The position numbers and the translations under genes were made by a program. Below are positions 1 to 7,849 of a stretch of 64,000 bases of DNA, piece after piece; positions within the stretch are counted from its first letter, which is position 1, and the number at the start of each line of letters is the position of its first letter. Location: NCBI RefSeq assembly GCF_001426865.1, contig NZ_LMFO01000032.1, positions 151,536 to 215,535 of the forward strand, written 5' to 3'. The notes beneath the pieces are model-generated. The model did not search any database and was not told the origin of the DNA. It worked only from the letters and a program-made list of their open reading frames with translations. Source of the stretch: Paenibacillus sp. Root52 (lineage in GTDB: Bacteria; Bacillota; Bacilli; Paenibacillales; Paenibacillaceae).

Positions 1-42
1 GTTCAAGAAGAGCACATCCAAGAGCAGAGTATCCGTGCGGAT

Positions 43-312
43 CACATTCAAGAACAGAGCATTCGCGCGTCACATCTGGAAGTGGGAAGTGTAACAACCG
101 AGGCTTTGGAGAGCGGATCCGTGACGTTGGATAAACTTGCTGAGGGCAGTGTGGATAGCAGTAAATTGGCGCCGGGAGCAGTGTCGGGTGAGCATCTGAC
201 GGAAGAGAGTGTTCAATCAGCTCACATTCAGGATGGAGCTATCCAAGTAGGTCATATCCAAACGGACAGCATCAACGGAGATCACATTCAGAGTGGTGCG
301 GTTCAAGGAGAC
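43..312 (+). repeat. Direct repeat copy 1 (353-bp offset)
   Basis: About 270 bases from CACATTCAAGAACAGAGC to GCGGTTCAAGGAGA recur 353 bases downstream with only scattered substitutions. Because 353 is not a multiple of three, the two copies are read in different frames. The repeat lies inside the HIQ/SI-repeat gene. Confidence 0.85.
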
Positions 313-395
313 AGAGCGGAGCCGTCCAAGGAGACCACATCCAAGCGCAAAGCATTAATGCAGCTCACATTCAGAGTGGTGCCGTTCAAGGAGAC

Positions 396-665
396 CACAT
401 TCAAGAACAGAGCATTCGCGCGTCACATCTGGAAGTGGGAAGTGTAACAACGGAGGCTTTGGAGAGCGGAGCCGTGACGTTGGATAAACTTGCTGAGGGC
501 AGTGTGGATGGCAGCAAATTGGCGCCAGGAGCGGTGTCGGGTGTGCATTTGTTGGGAGAGAGCGTACAATCAGCTCACATTCAGGATGGAGCTATCCAAG
601 TAGGTCATATCCAAACGGACAGCATCAACGGAGATCACATTCAGAGTGGTGCGGTTCAAGGAGAA
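396..665 (+). repeat. Direct repeat copy 2 (353-bp offset)
   Basis: Second copy of the roughly 270-base unit at 43-312. Differences include GGATCC versus GGAGCC and the stretch coding EHLTEES versus VHLLGES. It ends at the second apparent frameshift. Confidence 0.85.
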
Positions 666-1648
666 TTCAGAACGGAGCCGTTCAAGGAGATCACATTCAA
701 GCACAAGGCATCAACGCAGCTCACATTCAAGACGGAGCTATCACGGTAGATAAACTTGCGGGTGGTGCCATTGACGGAAGTAAGCTCCGTGAGCAGAGCA
801 TCACATCCCATCATTTAAATGTAGGGATTGTGAATACTGCACATTTAAGCGAGGATATTTGGACTGCGATTCGTCAGGTAAGTGGAGAGACGCTAGAGCA
901 GTTTGAAGCCAGCAAACGGCAGGAAGCTCCTGCAATTGTAGAAGAAGATCACCTGAATCAGCCCAACTCGATCAATCAACCCGACCACTCAGAACATCTG
1001 GATCTTGTTAACCAGCTCAATGTACTGAACGAATCGGATCAACAAACCCAATTTACGTTAGTCGATCAACAACAGCAACTTACACGATTGGAAGAACAAA
1101 CCGTCGCACATGCCGAGGCGATCCAATTACTTCAGACATCTGTCCAGGAGTGGAAAGAACAGCCTGTTACAGAATCAAAGACTGATCTATCGACAGGCGA
1201 ATGGATTCAGACAGAAGGAGAACTTTCCGGTGTAACCGAGACGGATAGCGGCAATCATACGTTCCAGCTCAATGAACAGTCTGTTCAACAAGCGCATTTG
1301 TGTGACAACATCGTGGGTAGCGAGCAGTTACAGGCAGGAGCGGTTCAGCCTCAACATTTGTCCTTCCAACCTGTACGTAGTGTTAGCCGCCAACTGGTTG
1401 TGCAACAATTCGGTATGGAAGCATTTATCCTGCCAGAGAATGAAGAATGCGTAGAGGTGACGGTTGCATTCGAAGAGTCATTTGCATCAGAGCATTACGT
1501 TATTGTTGCGATGAGCAATGACCGTGGGTTCCAGGTATCCCTGCTGTCTCAGAGCGAGGATGAGGCGGTGCTGGAGGTATCGCGTGCGGTAGGCTGCAAG
1601 CATACGTATGGTTTGTTATCATGGATCGCTGCCGGACCTTCCGTATAA

Positions 1649-1684
1649 GAGGTTGTTCATAACGTCCGCTGTTGAACACGTACT
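1649..1684 (+). repeat. Collapsed copy of intergenic inverted-repeat element
   Basis: GAGGTTGTTCATAACGTCCG is followed directly by TGTTGAACACGTAC. These are the left and right ends of the full element at 11788-12005 with the middle missing. It starts one base after the stop codon of the repeat-protein gene, just as the full copy starts right after the stop of its upstream gene. Confidence 0.55.
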
Positions 1685-1709
1685 ATATATATTTCTACAT
1701 GTTAACAAG

Positions 1710-1750
1710 CAAAAGCGGTTCCCGGATTTGTCCAGGACACCGCTTTTGTT
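1710..1750. terminator. Probable bidirectional terminator
   Basis: CAAAAGCGGT and ACCGCTTTTG form a perfect 10-base stem around a 19-base loop, with T-rich sequence on both flanks. It lies between the convergent repeat-protein gene and the M4 protease gene and can serve both. Confidence 0.75.
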
Positions 1751-1816
1751 CATCATTAGGGTCGATCCGTTCGGACAGTGAGGGGTATCAGAACGTTCAC
1801 CACAGTTAGAGATTAA

Positions 1817-3382
1817 TTACAGTCCTACAGCCTGATATGCTTTGGTAATCGCTGTTGCTTCAGCAGAATTGGCACCGTACAGATCTTTGGCTGCTTGAAT
1901 CGTTGCTGTTTTGGCAGCGGCAAACTTGGACGTTGGTGTCAAATAATTCACAAGCGTGCTATAGAAAATTTTCACTGCTTTATCACGTCCGATTCCAGTT
2001 ACCGTTACACCATTATGTGTACCACCTTGCGCTGCGAGATAATAAGCTTTATTGATAATTCCGCTATTAATATGAACACCACCATTATCCTGTGAACCGA
2101 TGTAACGATCGCTGTACTTATCAGGTTGTCCATACAAGGTAGGATTGGAGAGGGAACGCAATGCGTCACCCGGAATGTTAGGAGTATAGATGGCATCACC
2201 AAGCAACCAGTTTTTACTTTCGATGGTGTTCCCCATGATATCAGCGAAAGCTTCATTTAATGCACCAGGTTCATTACGGTATTCGAGATTAGCTGTGTAT
2301 TCAATGACACCATGAGTCAATTCATGTCCTACCACATCGAGATCACCAGATAGGGAAGTGAAGGTTGTACCGTCCCCATCACCAAAGACAATTTGCACAC
2401 CGTTCCAGAACGCGTTGTTATAGTTGGAACCATAATGTACGGTAGATCTGATCTGCAATCCATTGCCATCGAGTCCATTACGATTGAATTTATTTTTGTA
2501 GAAATCATAGGTGGCAGCAGCATAGGCATGCGCATCAACTGCTGCGCGGTCTGTCCAGATATTGTCTGAATCGGTGAGCAAAGTACCCGGTAGAGAGGAA
2601 CGATTGTTGGCTGTATACGTCTGAATGCCTTTTCCACGCGTGGTATCTTTTAATTGATACGTACTTCCCGATTGCGTTGTGGTAAGGGTCTTCGTATCAC
2701 CAAGGACGCCTGTACCTGTTCCAGTGGCAAAGTTAATGAGATCAAATTGGGATACGATGCTGCCATCAACGGCATTGATGAAGTATTTTGTCCGCAACGG
2801 GGCAGGTTCAAGTACATTGACTTCGGTAATATACACGAGGTAGGTTTGCCCATCCTCTTCATGGTGGTAGATGTTCAATTCAGCTTGAGGGTCTTTTTGG
2901 GCTTCGCCCAGTTCACCAATACGGGAAGTGGCTTCTTCTGAGGCAATGCGGATGGCATCTTCGGCACTAATCTCAGCTACACCATCGTTCGGGATGGATT
3001 GTTCTTCAACTGGAGGAAGTTCACCAAGCGCGGAGGAAACGGCTCCTGTTTTGTCCAAATGAATCGTTTGCTCTGCACCGTAGACCGGAATGCCCTTGAT
3101 GTATTGTTTCAATCGGAAGTGTCTTATGCCGGAAGTGTCCGTGGATCTTTTAATAATTTTGAGCTGAGATGTTACATCCGAATTCAGGAATTGCTCTTGT
3201 TGCCCAAGGTAATTGAAGATGGCTTCGTCGGAGCCGTTGTTCAAAGGAATCCCCTCCTCAGATACGTAGGGCACTTGCAATGGAATGGATTGATCTGACA
3301 ACGGAGCTGCTCCTGCAGAAGATACGGAAGCGAGCAAAAGTGCTCCTCCAAGAATTGTTGGCATAACTTTGGCAAATTTCAT
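1817..3382 (-). CDS. Secreted M4 (thermolysin-family) neutral metalloprotease
   Basis: A zinc endopeptidase precursor of 521 aa that hydrolyses extracellular protein. An N-terminal signal peptide with hydrophobic core PTILGGALLLASV is followed by an FTP/PepSY-type propeptide (to about residue 220) and the catalytic domain. The zinc motif HELTH lies near residue 352, with the third ligand in NEAFADIMG about 20 residues later, and a conserved GGVHINSGIINKA segment contains the catalytic His region. Length and domain order are normal for bacillolysin-type enzymes. The start chosen is the inner ATG (MKFAKV), because GGAG lies 8 bases before it; an ATG 18 bases upstream is less well placed. It is a single gene, read against its neighbours, with a terminator at 1710-1750. 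Confidence 0.95.
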   Translation of the reverse strand: MKFAKVMPTILGGALLLASVSSAGAAPLSDQSIPLQVPYVSEEGIPLNNGSDEAIFNYLGQQEQFLNSDVTSQLKIIKRSTDTSGIRHFRLKQYIKGIPVYGAEQTIHLDKTGAVSSALGELPPVEEQSIPNDGVAEISAEDAIRIASEEATSRIGELGEAQKDPQAELNIYHHEEDGQTYLVYITEVNVLEPAPLRTKYFINAVDGSIVSQFDLINFATGTGTGVLGDTKTLTTTQSGSTYQLKDTTRGKGIQTYTANNRSSLPGTLLTDSDNIWTDRAAVDAHAYAAATYDFYKNKFNRNGLDGNGLQIRSTVHYGSNYNNAFWNGVQIVFGDGDGTTFTSLSGDLDVVGHELTHGVIEYTANLEYRNEPGALNEAFADIMGNTIESKNWLLGDAIYTPNIPGDALRSLSNPTLYGQPDKYSDRYIGSQDNGGVHINSGIINKAYYLAAQGGTHNGVTVTGIGRDKAVKIFYSTLVNYLTPTSKFAAAKTATIQAAKDLYGANSAEATAITKAYQAVGL

Positions 3383-3401
3383 AGTAAACGCTCCATTCAT
3401 T

Positions 3402-3780
3402 CAATTTTTTGGGGAATCATATCATGCCATTCTTGGGTGGAGTTCCGACTGCGACGTGGGCAGCGCGGAGCGTGGGGCTAATCCTGAAGCGTGGAATGTT
3501 ATACAGACGGTTATAGGTCAATCGTTCGGATAGCTTGTCTCATGCCGGATTAGCAAGGTCCAAGTATCTGATCCGGTCGCTTGTTTCATAACGTCTAATA
3601 CCGTTCCTCTTATGGATGCCAAGGGGTGTTGTCAACTTGCGAAGCAGAAGAAGTCTTACGGAGCCGGGGTGTTCGTACCAGGTTCGCGTAACCGGGAAGT
3701 AGGGGTATATCGTGAACAGCATCCCTCCTCTCAAGTGATGTAAGTAAGGAATGAAAAACATGACACAATTGTCCTAAGGT
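3402..3780. other. Uncharacterised leader region upstream of the protease
   Basis: About 380 bases that I cannot assign. The minus strand has a 73-codon open frame (3540-3761) preceded by TAAGGA, but it resembles no family I know, and similar-looking sequence (LSERLTYNRLYNIPRF in the same frame) continues past its stop. That could mean a decayed gene, a short peptide gene, or a structured 5' leader of the protease mRNA. Confidence 0.3.
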
Positions 3781-4054
3781 TAATTAATAGTAGCAAGAAA
3801 GTTGCTTGAGAACTTTTGTTCTGTAAAAGGATTATTTTGTAAGTTTAAGGCTTGAACGTATAGTATCACAATGTAAAAGTTTGGAAAAGAAGAAATTTTA
3901 GATTTTGCCCAAATTATGTCTAAAGTAGGGGATAAGCAACCTTTTACCGATATTTTGACGGAATTTGTCTGGAAGGAGCGGAGGGAAAGCGGATTTTGCT
4001 GGGAGAACTGCCCGCCAATCAAGGACAAACGCCGTTTCCACTTCTCCACGAATA

Positions 4055-4063
4055 CATAGAATA
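4055..4063 (+). promoter_or_regulatory. Possible mother-cell sigma-E/K -10 element
   Basis: CATAGAATA fits the CATA-n3-TA form of sigma-K -10 elements and is one base from the sigma-E form CATACAAT. It lies about 50 bases before the first gene of the glycosylation island. No convincing -35 was found, so this is weak. Confidence 0.25.
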
Positions 4064-4111
4064 ACGTGTACTCCCTTGCATGCTGATGATTTTCATTGGG
4101 AGGTGATATGG

Positions 4112-4996
4112 TTGCAAAACCGCCGTAGTATCGCTCGGACGGGTACCAAACCAAGTTCCAAACGAAATAGGACACAGCAGCAGAAACAGCGATTGAAACC
4201 GATGCGTAAAAAAGGTACAAAGACCTATAGGTATGTCATTCCAGTTACGGAGCGATCAGAGCATAGCCCTTTACTTTCGGTAATTATTCCAGCAATGAAC
4301 GAAGAGAGAACGATAGGTAAAGTGGTTCGTTTGGCTCGGCGTATATGCCGGGATTCGGAAGTAATTGTAGTGGTCAACGGCTCTACAGACGGTACGGCAA
4401 GAGTTGCAAGAGCGGCAGGTGCTCGTGTAATCCACTATACAGAGGCTCTAGGTCATGACGGCGGTCGTCAAGCGGGCGCGACGGTGGCTCGTGGCAACAT
4501 ATTATTATTCACCGATGCAGACATTCCGATCTCTCCAGAGCACTTAGCGCCTTATGTGCGAGCGATTATGGATGGAACAGACGTTGCCCTGAACGACTAT
4601 AACGGCCCGATTACACGAATCCCTATACATCCGGTGGTAGAAGCCAAACATGTTCTGAACAGTATGTTAACGAGACCGGATCTGGAAGGAGCCTCGATGA
4701 CAGCCATTCCACATGCGATAAGTCGTAAGGCTCTGGAGGTTATAGGTGCTGAAAGTCTAGAGATTCCTCCACTGGCACATGCCAAAGCAGTAGTCGGTGG
4801 GTTGCAGGTGCGCGCAGTGCACCATGTGCCTGTAGGCAGAATGAATGCAGTTCGATCACGCAAACGAAAAAGTACCGATCTATTAAGCCAAGTGATCTTA
4901 ACGGATCATCTAACGGCCATCAAATGGATGACAGATACCCTTGGTTCCCGTGGAGGACATTCCGATCTGGAGCGGGTACGTAGCCTGGCGAGGTGA
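4112..4996 (+). CDS. GT2-like glycosyltransferase with basic N-terminus
   Basis: A 294-aa protein. After a short Lys/Arg/Gln-rich leader (residues 1-45) comes a GT-A nucleotide-sugar fold: LLSVIIPAMNEERTIGK for the first strand, VIVVVNGSTDGT, then LLFTDADI, whose D-A-D is the likely metal/UDP-binding DxD. The start is a TTG at 4112, because GGAGGTGA lies 6-9 bases upstream and the overlapping ATG is out of frame and stops at once. It is a paralogue of the next gene: both end in a similar [S/T]-x-ILTDHL/IIGDHLEAI segment. The donor and acceptor are unknown. First gene of a six-gene glycosylation island. Confidence 0.8.
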   Translation: MQNRRSIARTGTKPSSKRNRTQQQKQRLKPMRKKGTKTYRYVIPVTERSEHSPLLSVIIPAMNEERTIGKVVRLARRICRDSEVIVVVNGSTDGTARVARAAGARVIHYTEALGHDGGRQAGATVARGNILLFTDADIPISPEHLAPYVRAIMDGTDVALNDYNGPITRIPIHPVVEAKHVLNSMLTRPDLEGASMTAIPHAISRKALEVIGAESLEIPPLAHAKAVVGGLQVRAVHHVPVGRMNAVRSRKRKSTDLLSQVILTDHLTAIKWMTDTLGSRGGHSDLERVRSLAR

Positions 4997-5161
4997 GCAT
5001 GTTGTAATCATTCACGGACGGTTTCCAGGTGGTACGCTATAGAGCATAAGGTGTATTCACCTTGATCCTTGCTGATAGCGGAACGGAGAATACCCTTGCT
5101 CTAAAGTTATCGTATTCGGAAGCTTGTAGGCTGAATGCTGCAATATGCTGGAGGTGACAAA

Positions 5162-6241
5162 ATGAAAGCCCGTATCGTTGGCGTTCGCCATCAGCGAACA
5201 CGAAAGAGAGGTATGCGAGGAAGACGAGGGCAAGTGTTGAAGAAACAAATCACGAAGCTGGAAACGAATCGAGCAGTGTTCCAGCAGTCATGGAAATACG
5301 GTGAAGAAGCGGGGCGGCATAGCTCGGGTGATATCGATTCTATGGAGCAACAGGCACATCTTGCTTGGCACACATGCTGGCCTACTCTATCTAAGCAGAT
5401 GGGTGATTACGAGGATGTAATGCAGGCAGGAAAGGCATTTATGCAGGGGTATGCCCATTCGTCTGGACGCTCATTGAATATCGTTCCTATGCATCTTCAC
5501 CGTAGCGCGGCTGCTGTAGTCAGTGCCTGTAACGAAGAGGCCACGTTGGCTCAAGTCATTGTCCAACTGAAACGACTTCCCCTGACAGAGATCGTTGTTG
5601 TATTAAACGGAACAACCGATCATAGTCTGGAGCGGGTGCTTGCTCATTCAAGAGTGACCCTTGTCTATGAGCCGAATCGCGCAGGTCATGATGTTGGCCG
5701 TGCACTGGGTGCTAAGGTAACGACAGCAGAATCCGTTTTGTTTGTCGATGGAGATATGGTCATCGCGGCAGAGCAACTGGCACCTTTTCTGTATGCGGTT
5801 GATCGCGGAGACGATGTGGCGCTTAACGATCTGTCCTCCTTATTGCCTGCATTTGCACGACAAGATGAGGTCACTCGAATGAAGGCATACCTCAATCGGA
5901 CACTGGGGAGAGCTGATCTTCAATCGAATTCTCTAACGGCTGTGCCCCATGCATTATCTCGGCGTATGATCCAAGCAGTAAATCCAGAGTCTCTTGTTGT
6001 TCCACCTAAAGCACAGGCTCTCGCCATTCAACATGGATTAAGAGTAACGGCACCTAGTCAGGTCGACGTCATTCGATCCAATCGTCTTCGTTCCACCAAT
6101 GTAGGTAGCGGCAATCCAGTTGCTAAGCTCATTATTGGAGATCATCTTGAAGCGATAGCCGAGTGGCTGAACTTGGCGGGGCAAGAGGTGCTAGCACCTA
6201 CGTTATCCCGAAGCGAAGTGGCTTACAGGAGGAACACCTGA
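5162..6241 (+). CDS. GT2-like glycosyltransferase with Arg-rich N-terminus
   Basis: A 359-aa protein. Residues 1-45 are strongly basic (RTRKRGMRGRRG), followed by a weak KYGEEAGRHSSG segment and then a GT-A fold from about residue 120: AVVSACNEEATLAQV, VVVLNGTTDHS, VLFVDGDM (DxD). The start at 5162 follows GGAGGTGACAAA; an earlier in-frame ATG at 5135 has no ribosome site. Paralogue of the upstream gene. The stop overlaps the next start by one base, so it is translationally linked to the GT2 that follows. The glycan is unknown. Confidence 0.8.
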   Translation: MKARIVGVRHQRTRKRGMRGRRGQVLKKQITKLETNRAVFQQSWKYGEEAGRHSSGDIDSMEQQAHLAWHTCWPTLSKQMGDYEDVMQAGKAFMQGYAHSSGRSLNIVPMHLHRSAAAVVSACNEEATLAQVIVQLKRLPLTEIVVVLNGTTDHSLERVLAHSRVTLVYEPNRAGHDVGRALGAKVTTAESVLFVDGDMVIAAEQLAPFLYAVDRGDDVALNDLSSLLPAFARQDEVTRMKAYLNRTLGRADLQSNSLTAVPHALSRRMIQAVNPESLVVPPKAQALAIQHGLRVTAPSQVDVIRSNRLRSTNVGSGNPVAKLIIGDHLEAIAEWLNLAGQEVLAPTLSRSEVAYRRNT

Positions 6242-7014
6242 TGACATGTACGAGTATTATAATTCCAACCTATAACGGATTAGATTTATTGCAATCCTGC
6301 ATTGCGTCGATCCGTCAATATACAGGTGCTCACACCCCTTACGAGATTGTTGTTGTGGATAATGGTTCAACGGATGGCACGGCCGCTTATTGTGCCAAGG
6401 AACATCTAAGATTTGTCCGGTTGCCTGAAAATCGTGGATTTCCTGCTGCCTGCAATGCAGGGCTGCGTGTAGCTATCGGAGATGAGCTTCTCCTCTTGAA
6501 TAATGACGTTACGGTGACCTCCTGCTGGCTCGAAAATTTACGAACTGCCCTCTATAGTGATGAGCAGGTTGGAATTACAGGCCCTGTCACTAATTACGCC
6601 AGCGGCATTCAGCAGGTCAAGGTGGATTTTCACAGCATAGAGCATTTTCAGGAGCTGGCGAGAGCCAACAATGTAACGGATCCACAGAAGTGGATAGAGG
6701 TTAAACGGATCGTTGGGTTATGTATGCTAATTCGGAGACGAGTACTCGATTCGATTGGCTTGCTTGACGAGGCGTATTCGCCGGGACATTATGAGGATGA
6801 TGATTATTGTTATCGCGCCCGGATGAAGGGTTTTCGCTTGCGGGTATGCGGTGATGTTCTAGTTCATCATCAAGGTAGTGCAAGTTTTCTGAAGACGGAT
6901 CCGGATACATGGAAACAGCTACTAGAGCGTAATCGCTCGATTTTCATTAACAAATGGCAGGTCGATCCTCTTGAATATATTGAGACATCCGATGAAGGAG
7001 GCAACGTGAAATGA
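6241..7014 (+). CDS. Glycosyltransferase family 2 protein
   Basis: A 257-aa GT2 enzyme with classic motifs: CTSIIIPTYNGLDLL at the N-terminus, EIVVVDNGSTDGT, LLLNNDVTV (the DxD equivalent is N-N-D), and EDDDYCYRARMKGF, with the acceptor-side catalytic acid in ED. It resembles rhamnosyl- or hexosyltransferases of the WbbL group and the GT2 domain at 9384-10955. AGGAGG lies 8 bases before the ATG. It overlaps the preceding stop (TGATG) and the next gene (ATGA). Cytoplasmic; specificity unknown. Confidence 0.9.
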   Translation: MTCTSIIIPTYNGLDLLQSCIASIRQYTGAHTPYEIVVVDNGSTDGTAAYCAKEHLRFVRLPENRGFPAACNAGLRVAIGDELLLLNNDVTVTSCWLENLRTALYSDEQVGITGPVTNYASGIQQVKVDFHSIEHFQELARANNVTDPQKWIEVKRIVGLCMLIRRRVLDSIGLLDEAYSPGHYEDDDYCYRARMKGFRLRVCGDVLVHHQGSASFLKTDPDTWKQLLERNRSIFINKWQVDPLEYIETSDEGGNVK

Positions 7015-7742
7015 AAGGTGTTATTCTTGCTGGCGGAACAGGAACAAGATTGTACCCTCTGACGCGGCTGATCAACAAGCATCTGCTTCCAGTCGGTAAA
7101 CATCCGATGATTGTGTATGGAATCGACAGGCTCCGTCAGGCGGGGATTGAAGATATTTTGATCGTGATGGGTAAACAGTCGGCTGGTCTATATACCGATT
7201 TCTTAGGTGGCGGGGCGGAGCTGGGTGTTCGTTTGACTTATCGTATCCAAGAGAAAGCAGGCGGCATTGCAGAAGCTTTGGACTTGGCGAGATCTTTTAT
7301 TTTACCGGGAGAACGATTTGTTGTGCTGCTGGGTGACAATCTGTTCAGCGATGATCTGAAACCGTATGTTGATCGATATGTACAACAACCTGAAGGAACA
7401 GCCCGTGTGTTGCTGAAGAAGGTGGATGACGCCAGACGATATGGCGTACCGGAATTTGATCCCCAGCACCCAGAACGTATTACGCATATTGAAGAAAAAC
7501 CGAGTCATCCAAAGACATCCTATTGTGTCACTGGAATTTATATGTACGATGATCATGTGTTCAACCTCATTGGTAACATTGCGCCTTCTGCGCGTGGTGA
7601 GCTGGAAATCACTGATGTGAATAATCATTATGCCGCCGCAGGTGGGCTTGAGTACGATATATTGCAAAAATATTGGAGCGATGCGGGTACGTTTGAATCA
7701 CTACAGGAAGCGTCGGTTCGAATGAAAGGTCAACTGCCGTAA
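7011..7742 (+). CDS. Sugar-1-phosphate nucleotidyltransferase
   Basis: A 243-aa protein of the RmlA-like family, which activates a sugar phosphate with an NTP to make a nucleotide sugar and pyrophosphate. Seen are the signature GVILAGGTGTRLYPLT with a following K (NKHLLPVG), VVLLGDNLF (metal-binding Asp), and HIEEKPSHPKTSYCVTGIYMYD. The C-terminus YWSDAGTFESL is typical of glucose-1-phosphate thymidylyltransferases. At 243 aa it is the short form, lacking the extra C-terminal segment of longer RmlA proteins (about 290 aa). No rmlBCD follows, so the product sugar is unclear. Four-base overlap with the upstream GT2. Confidence 0.88.
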   Translation: MKGVILAGGTGTRLYPLTRLINKHLLPVGKHPMIVYGIDRLRQAGIEDILIVMGKQSAGLYTDFLGGGAELGVRLTYRIQEKAGGIAEALDLARSFILPGERFVVLLGDNLFSDDLKPYVDRYVQQPEGTARVLLKKVDDARRYGVPEFDPQHPERITHIEEKPSHPKTSYCVTGIYMYDDHVFNLIGNIAPSARGELEITDVNNHYAAAGGLEYDILQKYWSDAGTFESLQEASVRMKGQLP

Positions 7743-7849
7743 AATGATGCTTCTGATGCTGCTGTGCGGTGCCCTATGGGAGAGCGGATGATCCTGCGCC
7801 GGAGCTTTGCGCAGTGGCACTCCTAACGAAGATCAGGGGAGGAAATGCC

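Larger units (their letters stand above)
1..1648 (+). pseudogene. HIQ/SI-repeat protein with WIAG-like tail, 5' truncated, two frameshifts
   Basis: The gene enters from the left edge, so its start is missing. It reads in frame 1 to about 312, in frame 3 from there to about 665, and in frame 2 to the stop at 1648. All three pieces encode the same style of repeat (units such as GAVQGDHIQ, SIRASHL, SGAVTLDKLAEG), so they are one gene. Comparison with neighbouring units suggests 7 bases lost after 312 and 4 lost after 665, both at the same QGD-HIQ junction. The last part (from about 830) has a Gln/Glu-rich helical stretch and a compact C-terminal domain ending LLSWIAAGPSV, which resembles the WIAG-tail domain of Paenibacillus proteins (recognised from memory). 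The repeats resemble those of extended surface fibres. It lies beside a glycosyltransferase island, so it could be a glycosylated surface protein; this is inference. Assembly error in the repeats cannot be excluded. Confidence 0.7.

Noticed and set aside
1..760. Short regular repeats that might look like a CRISPR array
   Set aside because: Repeats are coding (HIQ/SI units), with no constant 28-36-base repeat and unique spacers, and no cas genes nearby.
3780..4220. Minus-strand 146-codon frame
   Set aside because: It overlaps the start of the GT2-like gene and has no ribosome site or recognisable motif.
7011..7742. Complete dTDP-rhamnose pathway
   Set aside because: Only one RmlA-like gene is here; no rmlB, rmlC or rmlD accompanies it.
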